A program made the translations under genes and the position numbers. The notes beneath the pieces were generated by a model, which saw only the letters and a list, made by a program, of their open reading frames with translations, ran no database searches and had not been told where the DNA came from. Positions 1 through 7,899 of a stretch of 12,631 nt of DNA are shown one piece after another. The first letter of the stretch is position 1; the number at the start of each line of letters is the position of its first letter. Origin of the DNA: Scatacola_A faecigallinarum (GTDB lineage: Bacteria > Pseudomonadota > Alphaproteobacteria > RF32 > CAG-239); NCBI GenBank assembly GCA_018713605.1, contig DVOM01000016.1, positions 1-12,631 on the forward strand, read 5' to 3'.

Positions 1-10
1 TTTTTGTCAT

Positions 11-40
11 ACAAAAAAGCCCTCTCATTTGAGAGGGCTT
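11..40 (-). terminator. Rho-independent terminator of the left secreted-protein operon
   Basis: Bases 17-26 and 31-40 form a perfect 10-bp stem (aagccctctc / gagagggctt) around a 4-base loop. Read on the minus strand, the stem is followed directly by a run of T (the a-run at 13-18 on the plus strand). It lies 13 bases beyond the stop codon of the minus-strand gene ending at 54, so it ends that operon. On the plus strand the T-run is short and interrupted, so it is mainly a minus-strand terminator. Confidence 0.9.
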
Positions 41-53
41 TGCTTCAACCGAC

Positions 54-1151
54 TTAGAACGCCGCAGCACAGAAATAGGATAAGTTGGATGTTGTTTGTC
101 CGGTTCCCGCGCCATTTATAGTACAAGAAGAGTAGGAACCCTGATTATAGGTCTGATTACCGGTTCCTGTCCAATAAGTAACATTACTTGCATAACCGGA
201 AGTTTTGTTATTGCAAACCGTAACCATCTGCTGATAGGTTGGTAACCCCCAGGTAAGGCCGGTCGTAGAATTAAGGCTGTCGCAGTATTCGATGGCTTCA
301 GCCTGTGTGCCGGTGCGGGAAGTACGGGATAAAATCGTACCGTGCTGACCATTGGCTTCAACCTCAAATACCGTACCAATCGCCACGCCTTTGTCATTGG
401 TATAGACGTCGCCAATCGCATAAGTCGTCGGAGTCGGATCATTACCGGCACCGCCGCTGCCGAATGACCGCACACAGAGCGCATGTTTGATATAGTTGGG
501 AAACGTATTTGCATTACTCATATCACAACAAGAAGCGCTTCCGTTTATGGCCGTATCTTTTTTCATACAAGCATGGCCATCACTGGTTTTCCAAACACAA
601 GAAAGATCTTCTTCATATGATGTTCCGCCTGATTGCTTTGCCGTTTCAATTTTTTTTGTATTCGGAATTTTCGCCAATTGGGCGTTTATTTTGTCAACAT
701 TGGCTTTAATTAAGCCCATATCTTCCATGCTGGCCAGACTCCAGCCGCTGGTGCCGTCCGTCGTATAACTGGCGCATTGGCTTGATGTTGAACCGGTAAA
801 TTGCGCAATGGACATCATCTTGCCGCTGAGGTCATAAACGATACCGACCGGAATACGGCCCGAAATCGGTTCTGCCGAAATTGCGTCAACATATACGAAA
901 TCGCCGATTTCCGCCAGTTTTTTACCGTTTTGGTCGGTATAGGCGGTACAAAAATACTTGTCCGGGTCAAAGGGGCAGCGAAGTTTGGCCAGTTCGCCGC
1001 AGTCGGAAGCAACTTTGTCATAGCCGAGTTCTTCACAGGTCGGCGCCTTGACGCAGGTCGGCGTTGTTTCGGCCTGAGCCATGGCCCGGCCGGAAATCAT
1101 CATCCCCAAAACCAGCAGGCTCGCGCCGATTTTCTTTTCTGGATTAAACAT
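54..1151 (-). CDS. Secreted cysteine-containing protein with DUF1566-like C-terminal domain
   Basis: Encodes 365 aa; no specific gene is recognised. The reading frame stays open upstream, but the start is set at 1151 because AGGAG lies 8 bases before that ATG and the protein then begins with a signal peptide (MFNPEKKIGASLLVLGMM...AMAQA, cleavage probably near residues 24-26). A short module C..APTCEELGYDK...DC...LRCPFD..YFC follows and recurs in the paralogues at 9183-12425. Around residue 245, YAIGDVYTNDKG..IGTVFEV..NGQHGTIL matches the IGDIFYTDNTC...LGIVVHVNDNG.GGQIM segment of those paralogues. Then come a LTWGLPTYQQM motif and YWTG, typical of DUF1566/C-type-lectin-like domains. The C-terminus (NLSYFCAAAF) lacks the VRPVLEF ending of the other three, so this is a divergent member. 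It lies 23 bases after the cysteine-rich gene and is probably co-transcribed and exported with it. Function unknown; surface attachment or ligand binding is a guess. Confidence 0.85.
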   Translation of the reverse strand: MFNPEKKIGASLLVLGMMISGRAMAQAETTPTCVKAPTCEELGYDKVASDCGELAKLRCPFDPDKYFCTAYTDQNGKKLAEIGDFVYVDAISAEPISGRIPVGIVYDLSGKMMSIAQFTGSTSSQCASYTTDGTSGWSLASMEDMGLIKANVDKINAQLAKIPNTKKIETAKQSGGTSYEEDLSCVWKTSDGHACMKKDTAINGSASCCDMSNANTFPNYIKHALCVRSFGSGGAGNDPTPTTYAIGDVYTNDKGVAIGTVFEVEANGQHGTILSRTSRTGTQAEAIEYCDSLNSTTGLTWGLPTYQQMVTVCNNKTSGYASNVTYWTGTGNQTYNQGSYSSCTINGAGTGQTTSNLSYFCAAAF

Positions 1152-1174
1152 GGTTTTTCTCCTCAGTTCTCTGA

Positions 1175-2062
1175 TTAATTTTCTGTTTGTTGACAGGTTG
1201 CCGGCTGCGGCAGCCAGTACCACAGCGCCCCGTTGCACCAGTAGTTTTCCGCGTCGGCCAGACCTGTGGCGCAGCCGATTGCGCAATATTTGCCGGAACA
1301 GTCTTCCAACGTGCAGATGGCGCCTTCCGGACATTTGTCCAGCGTACATTTGTTGTCGCAGCATTCCTGACAGGTCTCAAACAGTTCAAGCGTACCGCTC
1401 TGACAGCTGGGCGAACCGATTTCGGGTCCGCAGTTGCAAACCAGATATCCGCGGCATTCGGCAGGTTCCCGTTTATATTTCAGGGTTCCGCAGCTGTCGC
1501 AGGGCTCGCCGTCGACTTCGTAGCCTTTTTCGGTGGCTTCTTCATAGGTATAGTCGTAACCGCTGCAGGGGTTGCATATGCAGTTGCCGTAGGATCCGTC
1601 ATGGGGGCAAAGCGCATCGGGGTCGAGAATTTCGCCTTTGCTGCAATTTGTAACATAACCCGCGTCGGCACATGCTTTGGGGCGGTTTTCGCGGCAGGCG
1701 GCAAAATAGCTGCTGTCGTACGGGCAGAACTTGTCGGGATATCCGGGCGGCGTGCATGATGTCAGCGGATAGCCGATGGAAGCGCAGTCCGGCAGGGAAA
1801 ATCCGTCATCGCTTTTGCTGAAGTCGGTATTGTCGCCGCATTCCCCGAAACCGATAAAACAAATGCTTGCGGTCTGATAAGAATTGTTTATGTCTGCAAA
1901 AAGAGGCGCAGGCGTTGTCATGGGTGTGGATAGTGTGTTGAAATGTGCATTAACGGGTTGAGAGAGCGTCATGCTCTTTTCCGCCGCCCGAACTGCCGCA
2001 TCGGTTCGGACAAACATTCCGCCAATCAAAGCGGCAAATAAACAGAGACGACAATAAGACAT
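1175..2062 (-). CDS. Secreted cysteine-rich modular protein
   Basis: Encodes 295 aa. The start is the ATG at 2062, preceded by GAGGTG at good spacing; a TTG 12 bases upstream overlaps the ribosome-binding site and is unlikely. A signal peptide (MSYCRLCLFAALIGGMFVRTDA) leads into a short linker and then a region with roughly 29 cysteines. Recurrent blocks are SYQTASICFIGFGECG, CPYDSSYFAAC, CNPCSGYDYTYEEAT.KGY, CDSCGTLKYKR, C.CG.EIG, and CQECCDNKC. The same blocks occur in the same order in the N-terminal 260 residues of the protein at 10911-12425, which then continues into a DUF1566-like domain; here the protein ends soon after KYCAIGCA. The cysteine density suggests a disulphide-stabilised extracellular or envelope protein. 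First gene of a two-gene operon with the gene at 54-1151. No enzymatic motif seen; function unknown. Confidence 0.87.
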   Translation of the reverse strand: MSYCRLCLFAALIGGMFVRTDAAVRAAEKSMTLSQPVNAHFNTLSTPMTTPAPLFADINNSYQTASICFIGFGECGDNTDFSKSDDGFSLPDCASIGYPLTSCTPPGYPDKFCPYDSSYFAACRENRPKACADAGYVTNCSKGEILDPDALCPHDGSYGNCICNPCSGYDYTYEEATEKGYEVDGEPCDSCGTLKYKREPAECRGYLVCNCGPEIGSPSCQSGTLELFETCQECCDNKCTLDKCPEGAICTLEDCSGKYCAIGCATGLADAENYWCNGALWYWLPQPATCQQTEN

Positions 2063-2180
2063 GACACACCTCAAACAAGTTAACGAAAGACAGCGCCTGC
2101 AAGGGCAGAGGTGTGCAAAAACGTCGGCGATGACACAGCCTTGTCAGGCTGCCAAATCGCAGTTCACATCACACCTATCA
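2063..2180 (-). promoter_or_regulatory. Long 5' leader with potential Shine-Dalgarno-sequestering stem
   Basis: The predicted transcript start lies near 2180, giving a leader of about 118 nt. On the minus strand CACACCTC (2115-2108) is perfectly complementary to GAGGTGTG (2072-2065), which contains the Shine-Dalgarno sequence just before the ATG at 2062; the loop is 35 nt. A smaller hairpin (CAGCC/GGCTG) lies upstream at about 2136-2151. The leader of the gene starting at 12425 has an equivalent pairing made of different bases. The pairing is seen in the sequence; regulation by it is inferred. Confidence 0.5.
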
Positions 2181-2186
2181 GTATTT

Positions 2187-2215
2187 ATGATAATCTCTTT
2201 AAGAACAAAAGTCAA
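2187..2215 (-). promoter_or_regulatory. Sigma70-type promoter of the left secreted-protein operon
   Basis: On the minus strand, TTGACT (2215-2210) and TATCAT (2192-2187) are separated by exactly 17 bases. The same TTGACTTTT start and the same spacing recur upstream of the related operon (12538-12566), which supports the call. Confidence 0.7.
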
Positions 2216-2251
2216 CAATTCTTGACACGTAATTTATTTTTGTCTCAAGTA

Positions 2252-4330
2252 TTATTGCTGGTAAGTTTTGACGGCTTCGTCGCGCTCAAACAGATAAAGC
2301 AAAATCCGCAGGGCTTCGCCGCGCGGCGTCGACAGCTTTTCATCCTGCGCCACAATCATCTGCGCGTCTTTGTTGGCGGTATAAAGCAAATGTTTGTGTT
2401 CGTTCATGTCGGCGATGCGAAATTCGCAGAAACCCGACTGCCTGGTGCCGAGAATTTCGCCGCCGCCGCGCAGTTCCAGATCTTTTTCGGCAATCAGAAA
2501 ACCGTCTTCGGTTTCGCGCATGATGTTCAGCCTTTCCCGGGAAGTGTCGCTCAGCGGGTAGGAGTAAAGCAAAATGCAGGTCGAGGCCTGAAAGCCGCGT
2601 TTGATGCGGCCCCGCAGCTGGTGCAGCTGCGCCAGTCCGAAACGCTCGGCGTGTTCAATGACCATAACCGTGGCTTCAGGGACATTGACGCCGACTTCAA
2701 TAACTGTCGTTGCAACCAGAACCTTGAGTTCGCCGGCCTTAAAACGCTCCATAACCGCGTCTTTTTCCTTTTCTTTCATTTTGCCGTGCACCAGTCCGAC
2801 TTCGCTGCCGAAAATTTTTCGCAGCGTGTCAAACCGCTCGACGGCGGCGGCCAGATCAACTTTTTCCGATTCTTCCACCAGCGGACAGACCCAATAGGCG
2901 CGGCAGCCCTGTTCGATTTTGCGTTTGAGCGCCGCGGCGACGTCCTGCAGTTTGGAAATCGGCAGTACCCGGGTATCGACCGGTTTGCGGCCTTTGGGCG
3001 GCTGGTCGATTTTGGAATATTCCATATCGCCGTAAGCGGTCAGCACCAGCGTCCGCGGAATTGGCGTCGCCGTCATGACCAGAATGTCGGGTTTGTTGCC
3101 CTTGTCCGAAAGCGCCAGGCGCTGATGGACGCCGAAACGGTGCTGTTCGTCGACGACGACGCAGGCCAGGTCTTTAAAAGTAACAGCCTCCACGAACAGC
3201 GCGTGCGTACCGATAAGAATGTCAATTTTTCCGGCTTCAAGGTCTTCCAGAATTCTGGCGCGCGCTTTGCCTTTAATCCGCCCGGTCAGCAGCTCGGCGC
3301 GGATGCCGATTTCTTCACAAAGCGGCTGCATGGTTTCCAGATGCTGTTTGGCCAGAATTTCGGTTGGCGCCATAATCGCGGCCTGTGTGCCGCATTCAAC
3401 CGCATTCAGCATGGACATCAGCGCCACGATGGTTTTGCCGCTGCCGACGTCGCCTTGCAAAAGCCTGAGCATGCGGTAGGGCGAAGCCTGGTCGGCAAAG
3501 ATTTCCTTTAAGACCTTTTCCTGAGATTCTGTCAGTTCAAACGGCAGCCTTTCGAGAATTTTTTTACGCAGAAGCCCGTTGCCCCTGATTTCGCGTCCCT
3601 GCTGTTTTTTGACTTTTTCGCGAACCAGTGCCAGAGCCAGCTGGTTTGCCAGCATTTCGTCATAGGCCAGCCGCCGGCGCGCCGGCGCCGAAGGCAGAAT
3701 GTCCGCATCCGATTGGGGATTGTGTACGGCGGCCAGCGCTTCGTTGAAAGCGGGCAGGTCTTCGGCCTGCCGGTAATGTTCGTCCAGCCATTCCGGCATT
3801 TTCGGAACCCGGGCCAGCGCCTGGCGGATATATTTGTTTATCATTTTGTTGGTAATGCCGCCGGTCAGCGGATAAACGGCTTCGACGGTCTTAATCCGGT
3901 CCATCTCTTCCGGACGCCCGACATAGTCCGGGTGGCTCATCTGCAAACTGCCGTTAAAGCTTTCCAGCTTGCCGCTGATGACCCGCTCGCTGCCTTCGGG
4001 AAGATTGCGTTTCAGCGTTTCCGGATAAGCGTGAAAAAAGCTTAGGGTAATCTCTTCGCTGCCGTCGGTGCAGACGATTTTGTAGGGAAGTTTTTTGAGC
4101 TTGGGTTCAATATGCTCCAGAACTCTGATTTTTACCGTAACGATGGAACCGATGCGGGCGTTCGCAAGTCTGGGCGAATAGCGCCGGTCGATAATCGAGG
4201 AGGGCAGATGCCACAACAGGTCGACGATTTTGTCCCCGGCCAGATTGCGCACCAGTTTGGCGGTTTTTTCGCCGATGCCGTTCAGATTTTCGATTCCCGC
4301 AAACAGCGGATATAAAAGCGGCGGCCGCAT
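2252..4330 (-). CDS. recG: ATP-dependent DNA helicase RecG
   Basis: Encodes 692 aa, full length for RecG, the SF2 helicase that regresses stalled replication forks and branch-migrates Holliday junctions. The N-terminal wedge/OB-fold region includes a helix-hairpin-helix-like NGIGEKTAKL and RIGSIVTVKIRVLEH. Helicase motifs: Walker A GDVGSGKT (293-300), DEQH box (394-397), TATPIPRTL, and motif VI QLRGRIKRG (about 571-579), then the RecG C-terminal ERLNIMRETEDGFLIAEKDLELRGGGEILGTRQSG. Motif VI is odd: RecG usually has GRVGRG, here GRIKRG, although Q..GR..R is intact. The ATG at 4330 is chosen because MRPPLLYPLFA matches the start I expect for alphaproteobacterial RecG; its ribosome-binding site is poor (GAGG about 15 bases upstream). 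Divergent from mfd. Confidence 0.97.
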   Translation of the reverse strand: MRPPLLYPLFAGIENLNGIGEKTAKLVRNLAGDKIVDLLWHLPSSIIDRRYSPRLANARIGSIVTVKIRVLEHIEPKLKKLPYKIVCTDGSEEITLSFFHAYPETLKRNLPEGSERVISGKLESFNGSLQMSHPDYVGRPEEMDRIKTVEAVYPLTGGITNKMINKYIRQALARVPKMPEWLDEHYRQAEDLPAFNEALAAVHNPQSDADILPSAPARRRLAYDEMLANQLALALVREKVKKQQGREIRGNGLLRKKILERLPFELTESQEKVLKEIFADQASPYRMLRLLQGDVGSGKTIVALMSMLNAVECGTQAAIMAPTEILAKQHLETMQPLCEEIGIRAELLTGRIKGKARARILEDLEAGKIDILIGTHALFVEAVTFKDLACVVVDEQHRFGVHQRLALSDKGNKPDILVMTATPIPRTLVLTAYGDMEYSKIDQPPKGRKPVDTRVLPISKLQDVAAALKRKIEQGCRAYWVCPLVEESEKVDLAAAVERFDTLRKIFGSEVGLVHGKMKEKEKDAVMERFKAGELKVLVATTVIEVGVNVPEATVMVIEHAERFGLAQLHQLRGRIKRGFQASTCILLYSYPLSDTSRERLNIMRETEDGFLIAEKDLELRGGGEILGTRQSGFCEFRIADMNEHKHLLYTANKDAQMIVAQDEKLSTPRGEALRILLYLFERDEAVKTYQQ

Positions 4331-4360
4331 GGTTTCTTAATTATTCCTCAAGAAAAAGGT

Positions 4361-4369
4361 TGCTATAAT
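4361..4369 (+). promoter_or_regulatory. Extended -10 promoter for mfd
   Basis: TGCTATAAT is a perfect extended -10 element (TGnTATAAT), placed about 50 bases before the mfd start. The -35 region 17 bases upstream (ttattc, 4341-4346) is poor, as is common for extended -10 promoters. The 5' leader would be about 44 nt, and the ribosome-binding site before ATG 4420 is weak. Confidence 0.65.
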
Positions 4370-4375
4370 GCGCAT

Positions 4376-4404
4376 ATTGTATATATTTTATTTCAAATAG
4401 TAAA
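4376..4404 (-). promoter_or_regulatory. Probable recG promoter, adjacent to the mfd promoter
   Basis: On the minus strand, TTTACT (4404-4399) and TACAAT (4381-4376) are separated by 17 bases. The start point would fall at about 4369, on top of the mfd -10 box, so the two promoters would compete. The whole 4331-4419 gap is taken up by these elements. Confidence 0.4.
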
Positions 4405-4419
4405 TGATAAGATTGCCAA

Positions 4420-7400
4420 ATGCACGCAGACATTGAACAACTTGCGGATTATACGTTTTCTGCGGTAGCCGAGGGGTATGACGCCTTTCTGCTCCGCGAT
4501 TTGCTGCACTCGTCCAAACAGGATATTCTCTACATTGTCAGCGACGGCCTCAGTCTGGAGCGCACGGCCGAGCTTTTGAAAAACGTGGCGCCTGATGTTG
4601 AGGTTCTTAAGTTTCCGGCCTGGGACACGGTTCCCTACGACCGCGTTTCGCCAAATGCCGGCATCGTTGCCGAACGGGTGGCGGCTCTCGGCGCTCTGAC
4701 CTTAAATCCGAACCCGAAGAAAAAACGGATTGTGGTTGCCAGTATCGGCGCCGTTATTCAGAAACTCCCGCCGTCCAAAATTTTTCGTAATTCCATGCGC
4801 GAGATCAGGGTTGGCGGCAAGCTCGACTTCAACGATTTTGTACACTATGCTGTCGTCAACGGCTACAACCGGGTCGAACAGGTTATGGAACCCGGCGAAT
4901 ATGCCGTCCGCGGCGACATCCTCGACATCTTTCCGGTCGGCACGCCCGAGCCTCTGCGTATAGACCTTTTTGACGACGAAGTGGAAAAGATCCGCACTTT
5001 TGACGCGTTCAGCCAGCGCACCACCGGCGAACTGAAAAGTTATGGCTTTCAGGTGGTCGGCGAAGTGGTGCTCGATAACAATACCGTCAAGAATTTCCGT
5101 GCCGCTTATCGCGAGGCTTTCGGTGCCGCCGCGCAAAGCGACGAGCTTTATGAGGCGATTTCCGCCTCGCGCAAATATATGGGCATGGAAAACTGGCTGC
5201 CGTTTTTCTATGAAGAGCCGCTGCCGAGCCTGTTCGATTATCTGCCGGCCGCCCATGTCGTGCTTGACCGCAGCGTCGACGATGCTCTGCTGGCCAAGGA
5301 AGACGGCATAATGGACTATTATCTGGCCAGGCAGGAGGCGCTGGGCATAAAGTCGGCCAGCGAAGTCGACACCTATCGCCCGGTCAAGCCGGAGCTGATG
5401 TTTCTGTCCGCGCGCGAATTTTCGGCTAAGGTTAAGGCCCGCCGGGCACTCCGGTTTACGTCCATGAGTTTTCCCGGAGGCGAAGGGGTTATAAACGCCG
5501 GCGTTATTCCCGGCCGCAGTTTTTCGCATGCCAGAAACGTCAATGCCGCGCAGGTTTATGCCGAACTTAAGGATTATTTGTCCGAAAATGCCAAATTGGC
5601 GCGCATCGTCTGCTGCTATTCCGCCGGTTCGCGCGAACGCCTGTTTACGCTGATGAGCGAATACGGCATTAAGGATATGGGCTTTGCCGATGATTGGGAC
5701 GATGCCCTGAAAAAAGCCGCGCATAAGAAAATCGTCCTGCTGGTTATGAACCTGCCGCACGGCTTCCGCGGCGACGGCCTGTGCCTGGTTTCGGAACAGG
5801 ATATTCTCGGCGAGCGGCAGAACCGCAAGAGTGCCAAAAAAGTTACTTCCAAAGACTTTATTGCCGATGTTTCGTCCCTGTCGGTCGGCGAACTGGTCGT
5901 ACACATTGAACACGGTATCGGCAGGTTTCTGGGACTGGAAAACATTACTGCGGGCGGTGCGCCGCATGATTGCCTGAAAATTCTGTATGCCGGCGATGCC
6001 AAACTGTTCGTGCCGGTTGAGAATATCGACGTCATTTCGCGCTACGGCATGGAAGACGACAACATCCAGCTTGATACGCTGGGCGGGCTGGCATGGCAGG
6101 CCAAAAAGGCCAGGGTTAAGGAGAAAATCCGCGACATTGCCGAAAAGCTGATTAAAATCGCCGCCGAACGCCACTTGAAAGTAGCCGACAGCTTTGTGCC
6201 GCCGCAAGGTTTGTATGACGAGTTCTGCGCCCGTTTTCCTTTCAATGAAACCGACGATCAGTTAAATGCGATTACCGATGTTTTGAAAGACCTGAATCAG
6301 GGATCGCCGATGGACCGGCTGGTTTGCGGCGACGTCGGCTTCGGCAAGACCGAGGTTGCTTTGCGCGCAGCTTTTGCCGTGGCAATGTCCGGCGCTCAGG
6401 TGGCGCTGATTGTGCCGACCACATTGCTCGCGCGTCAGCATTATTACAATTTCAAAAAACGCATGGAAGGTTTTCCGGTACGGGTCAGAATGCTTTCCCG
6501 TCTGGTTACGCCCAAAGAGGCCGCAGAAACCAAAAAGGGATTGGAAGACGGTTCCGTGGAAATAGTCATCGGCACCCATGCGCTGCTGTCCAAAGACATT
6601 AAGTTCTGCAATCTCGGTTTGCTGATTATCGACGAAGAACAGCATTTCGGCGTTGCGCATAAGGAAAAGCTCAAGGCATTGAAGTCGAATGTTCATGTCC
6701 TGACGCTGACCGCCACGCCGATACCGCGCACGCTGCAAATGTCGCTGACCGGGGTCAAGCAGCTGAGTATTATCGCTACGCCGCCGGTTGACCGTCTGGC
6801 GGCCCGAACCTTTGTCATGCCGTTTGACAAGGTAATGATAAAAGAGGCCATTTACCGCGAAAAATTCCGCAACGGCCAGGTCTTTTTCGTCTGTCCGCGC
6901 GTTTCCGATATTTTCGGCATGGAAAAGGAGCTGCGCGCGCTGGTGCCGGACATCAGGATTCTGGTCGCGCACGGGCAAATGCCGGTCAAGCAGCTGGAAG
7001 ACGTGATGAACGACTTTGCCGACGGCAAAGCCGATATGCTGCTTTCAACCACGATTATTGAATCCGGTATTGATATGCCGACGGTCAATACCATGATTGT
7101 CCATCGTTCCGACATGTTCGGACTGGCACAGCTGTATCAGCTCAAGGGACGGGTAGGGCGCTCAAAAGTCCGTGGTTATTGCTATTTTACGGTGCCGAAG
7201 CAAAAGGAACTTAAGCCGGTTGCCGCCCGCCGGCTGAATATCTTGCAGGCGCTGGATACGCTGGGCGCCGGTTTTTCGCTGGCCAGCCACGATATGGATA
7301 TCCGGGGTTCCGGCAATATTCTCGGCGAAGAACAGTCCGGACATATCAAAGACGTCGGCATCGCGTTGTATCAGCATATGCTGGAAGAGGAGATTATGCG

Positions 7401-7899
7401 GCAGAAGAGCGGCGAACGGCAGCGCCGGGAAGACGAGGCGGCCGACTGGGCGCCGCAGATTACCACCGGTATTCCGATTATGATTCCCGAAACCTATGTC
7501 CGCGATTTGGGCGTGCGGCTGGGATTGTATAAACGTATCGGCGAAATCAGGGACAAAGCCGGCATTTTGGACATGCGCGAAGAGCTGACCGACCGTTTCG
7601 GCAAACTTCCCGAAGAAGTGGACAACCTGCTCAAAACCGTTGAGATCAAACAGCTTTGCCGTGAAGCAAATGTCGAAAAAATCGACGCCGGCGCCAAGGG
7701 TATTCTGATAACTTTCCATAACAACGTTTTCAAAGCGCCGGATAAACTGATTAACTGGGTTTCCAGACAGTTTGGCGTCATCAAAATCCGCCCGGACCAG
7801 AAGTTGTTTGTCGAACGCGATTTGCAAAGTTATGCCGTCAGGGTCGAAACGATTAAAACCTATGTCGGCAAACTGGTCGAGATGGTCAAAGGAGATTAG
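4420..7899 (+). CDS. mfd: Transcription-repair coupling factor Mfd
   Basis: Encodes 1159 aa, normal length for Mfd, the ATP-dependent translocase that removes RNA polymerase stalled at DNA lesions and recruits UvrA for nucleotide excision repair. The N-terminus holds the UvrB-homology region (FPAWDTVPYDRVSPNAGIVAERVAAL). The CarD-like RNA-polymerase-interacting domain starts near residue 488 (VGELVVHIEHGIGRFLGLENI). The RecG-like motor has Walker A GDVGFGKT (637-644), DEEQHFG (738 on), TATPIPRTLQMS and motif VI QLKGRVGRS. The C-terminal TRCF domain follows (PETYVRDLGVRLGLYKRIGEI...LTDRFGKLPEEVDNLL). All motor motifs are intact. It reads directly into the next gene with no spacer. In many Alphaproteobacteria a small sdhE gene lies between recG and mfd; none is present here. 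Confidence 0.98.
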   Translation: MHADIEQLADYTFSAVAEGYDAFLLRDLLHSSKQDILYIVSDGLSLERTAELLKNVAPDVEVLKFPAWDTVPYDRVSPNAGIVAERVAALGALTLNPNPKKKRIVVASIGAVIQKLPPSKIFRNSMREIRVGGKLDFNDFVHYAVVNGYNRVEQVMEPGEYAVRGDILDIFPVGTPEPLRIDLFDDEVEKIRTFDAFSQRTTGELKSYGFQVVGEVVLDNNTVKNFRAAYREAFGAAAQSDELYEAISASRKYMGMENWLPFFYEEPLPSLFDYLPAAHVVLDRSVDDALLAKEDGIMDYYLARQEALGIKSASEVDTYRPVKPELMFLSAREFSAKVKARRALRFTSMSFPGGEGVINAGVIPGRSFSHARNVNAAQVYAELKDYLSENAKLARIVCCYSAGSRERLFTLMSEYGIKDMGFADDWDDALKKAAHKKIVLLVMNLPHGFRGDGLCLVSEQDILGERQNRKSAKKVTSKDFIADVSSLSVGELVVHIEHGIGRFLGLENITAGGAPHDCLKILYAGDAKLFVPVENIDVISRYGMEDDNIQLDTLGGLAWQAKKARVKEKIRDIAEKLIKIAAERHLKVADSFVPPQGLYDEFCARFPFNETDDQLNAITDVLKDLNQGSPMDRLVCGDVGFGKTEVALRAAFAVAMSGAQVALIVPTTLLARQHYYNFKKRMEGFPVRVRMLSRLVTPKEAAETKKGLEDGSVEIVIGTHALLSKDIKFCNLGLLIIDEEQHFGVAHKEKLKALKSNVHVLTLTATPIPRTLQMSLTGVKQLSIIATPPVDRLAARTFVMPFDKVMIKEAIYREKFRNGQVFFVCPRVSDIFGMEKELRALVPDIRILVAHGQMPVKQLEDVMNDFADGKADMLLSTTIIESGIDMPTVNTMIVHRSDMFGLAQLYQLKGRVGRSKVRGYCYFTVPKQKELKPVAARRLNILQALDTLGAGFSLASHDMDIRGSGNILGEEQSGHIKDVGIALYQHMLEEEIMRQKSGERQRREDEAADWAPQITTGIPIMIPETYVRDLGVRLGLYKRIGEIRDKAGILDMREELTDRFGKLPEEVDNLLKTVEIKQLCREANVEKIDAGAKGILITFHNNVFKAPDKLINWVSRQFGVIKIRPDQKLFVERDLQSYAVRVETIKTYVGKLVEMVKGD

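Noticed and set aside
1152..1364. N-terminal extension of the gene ending at 54
   Set aside because: The extra 71 residues overlap the preceding cysteine-rich gene, are Arg-rich shadow sequence, and would bury the signal peptide. The internal ATG has a good ribosome-binding site.
2214..2250. Possible recG terminator (cttgagac...gtgtcaag)
   Set aside because: The stem has a mismatch, a 13-base loop and no T-run at the right place. Part of it overlaps the promoter of the next operon.
2111..3511. Long plus-strand frame (466 aa) antisense to recG
   Set aside because: It lies opposite a full, motif-complete RecG, its translation has no recognisable domain, and it is explained by GC-rich codon use that removes stops from the opposite strand.
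4702..6207. Long minus-strand frame (501 aa) antisense to mfd
   Set aside because: A shadow of mfd with low-complexity translation and no ribosome-binding site or domain.
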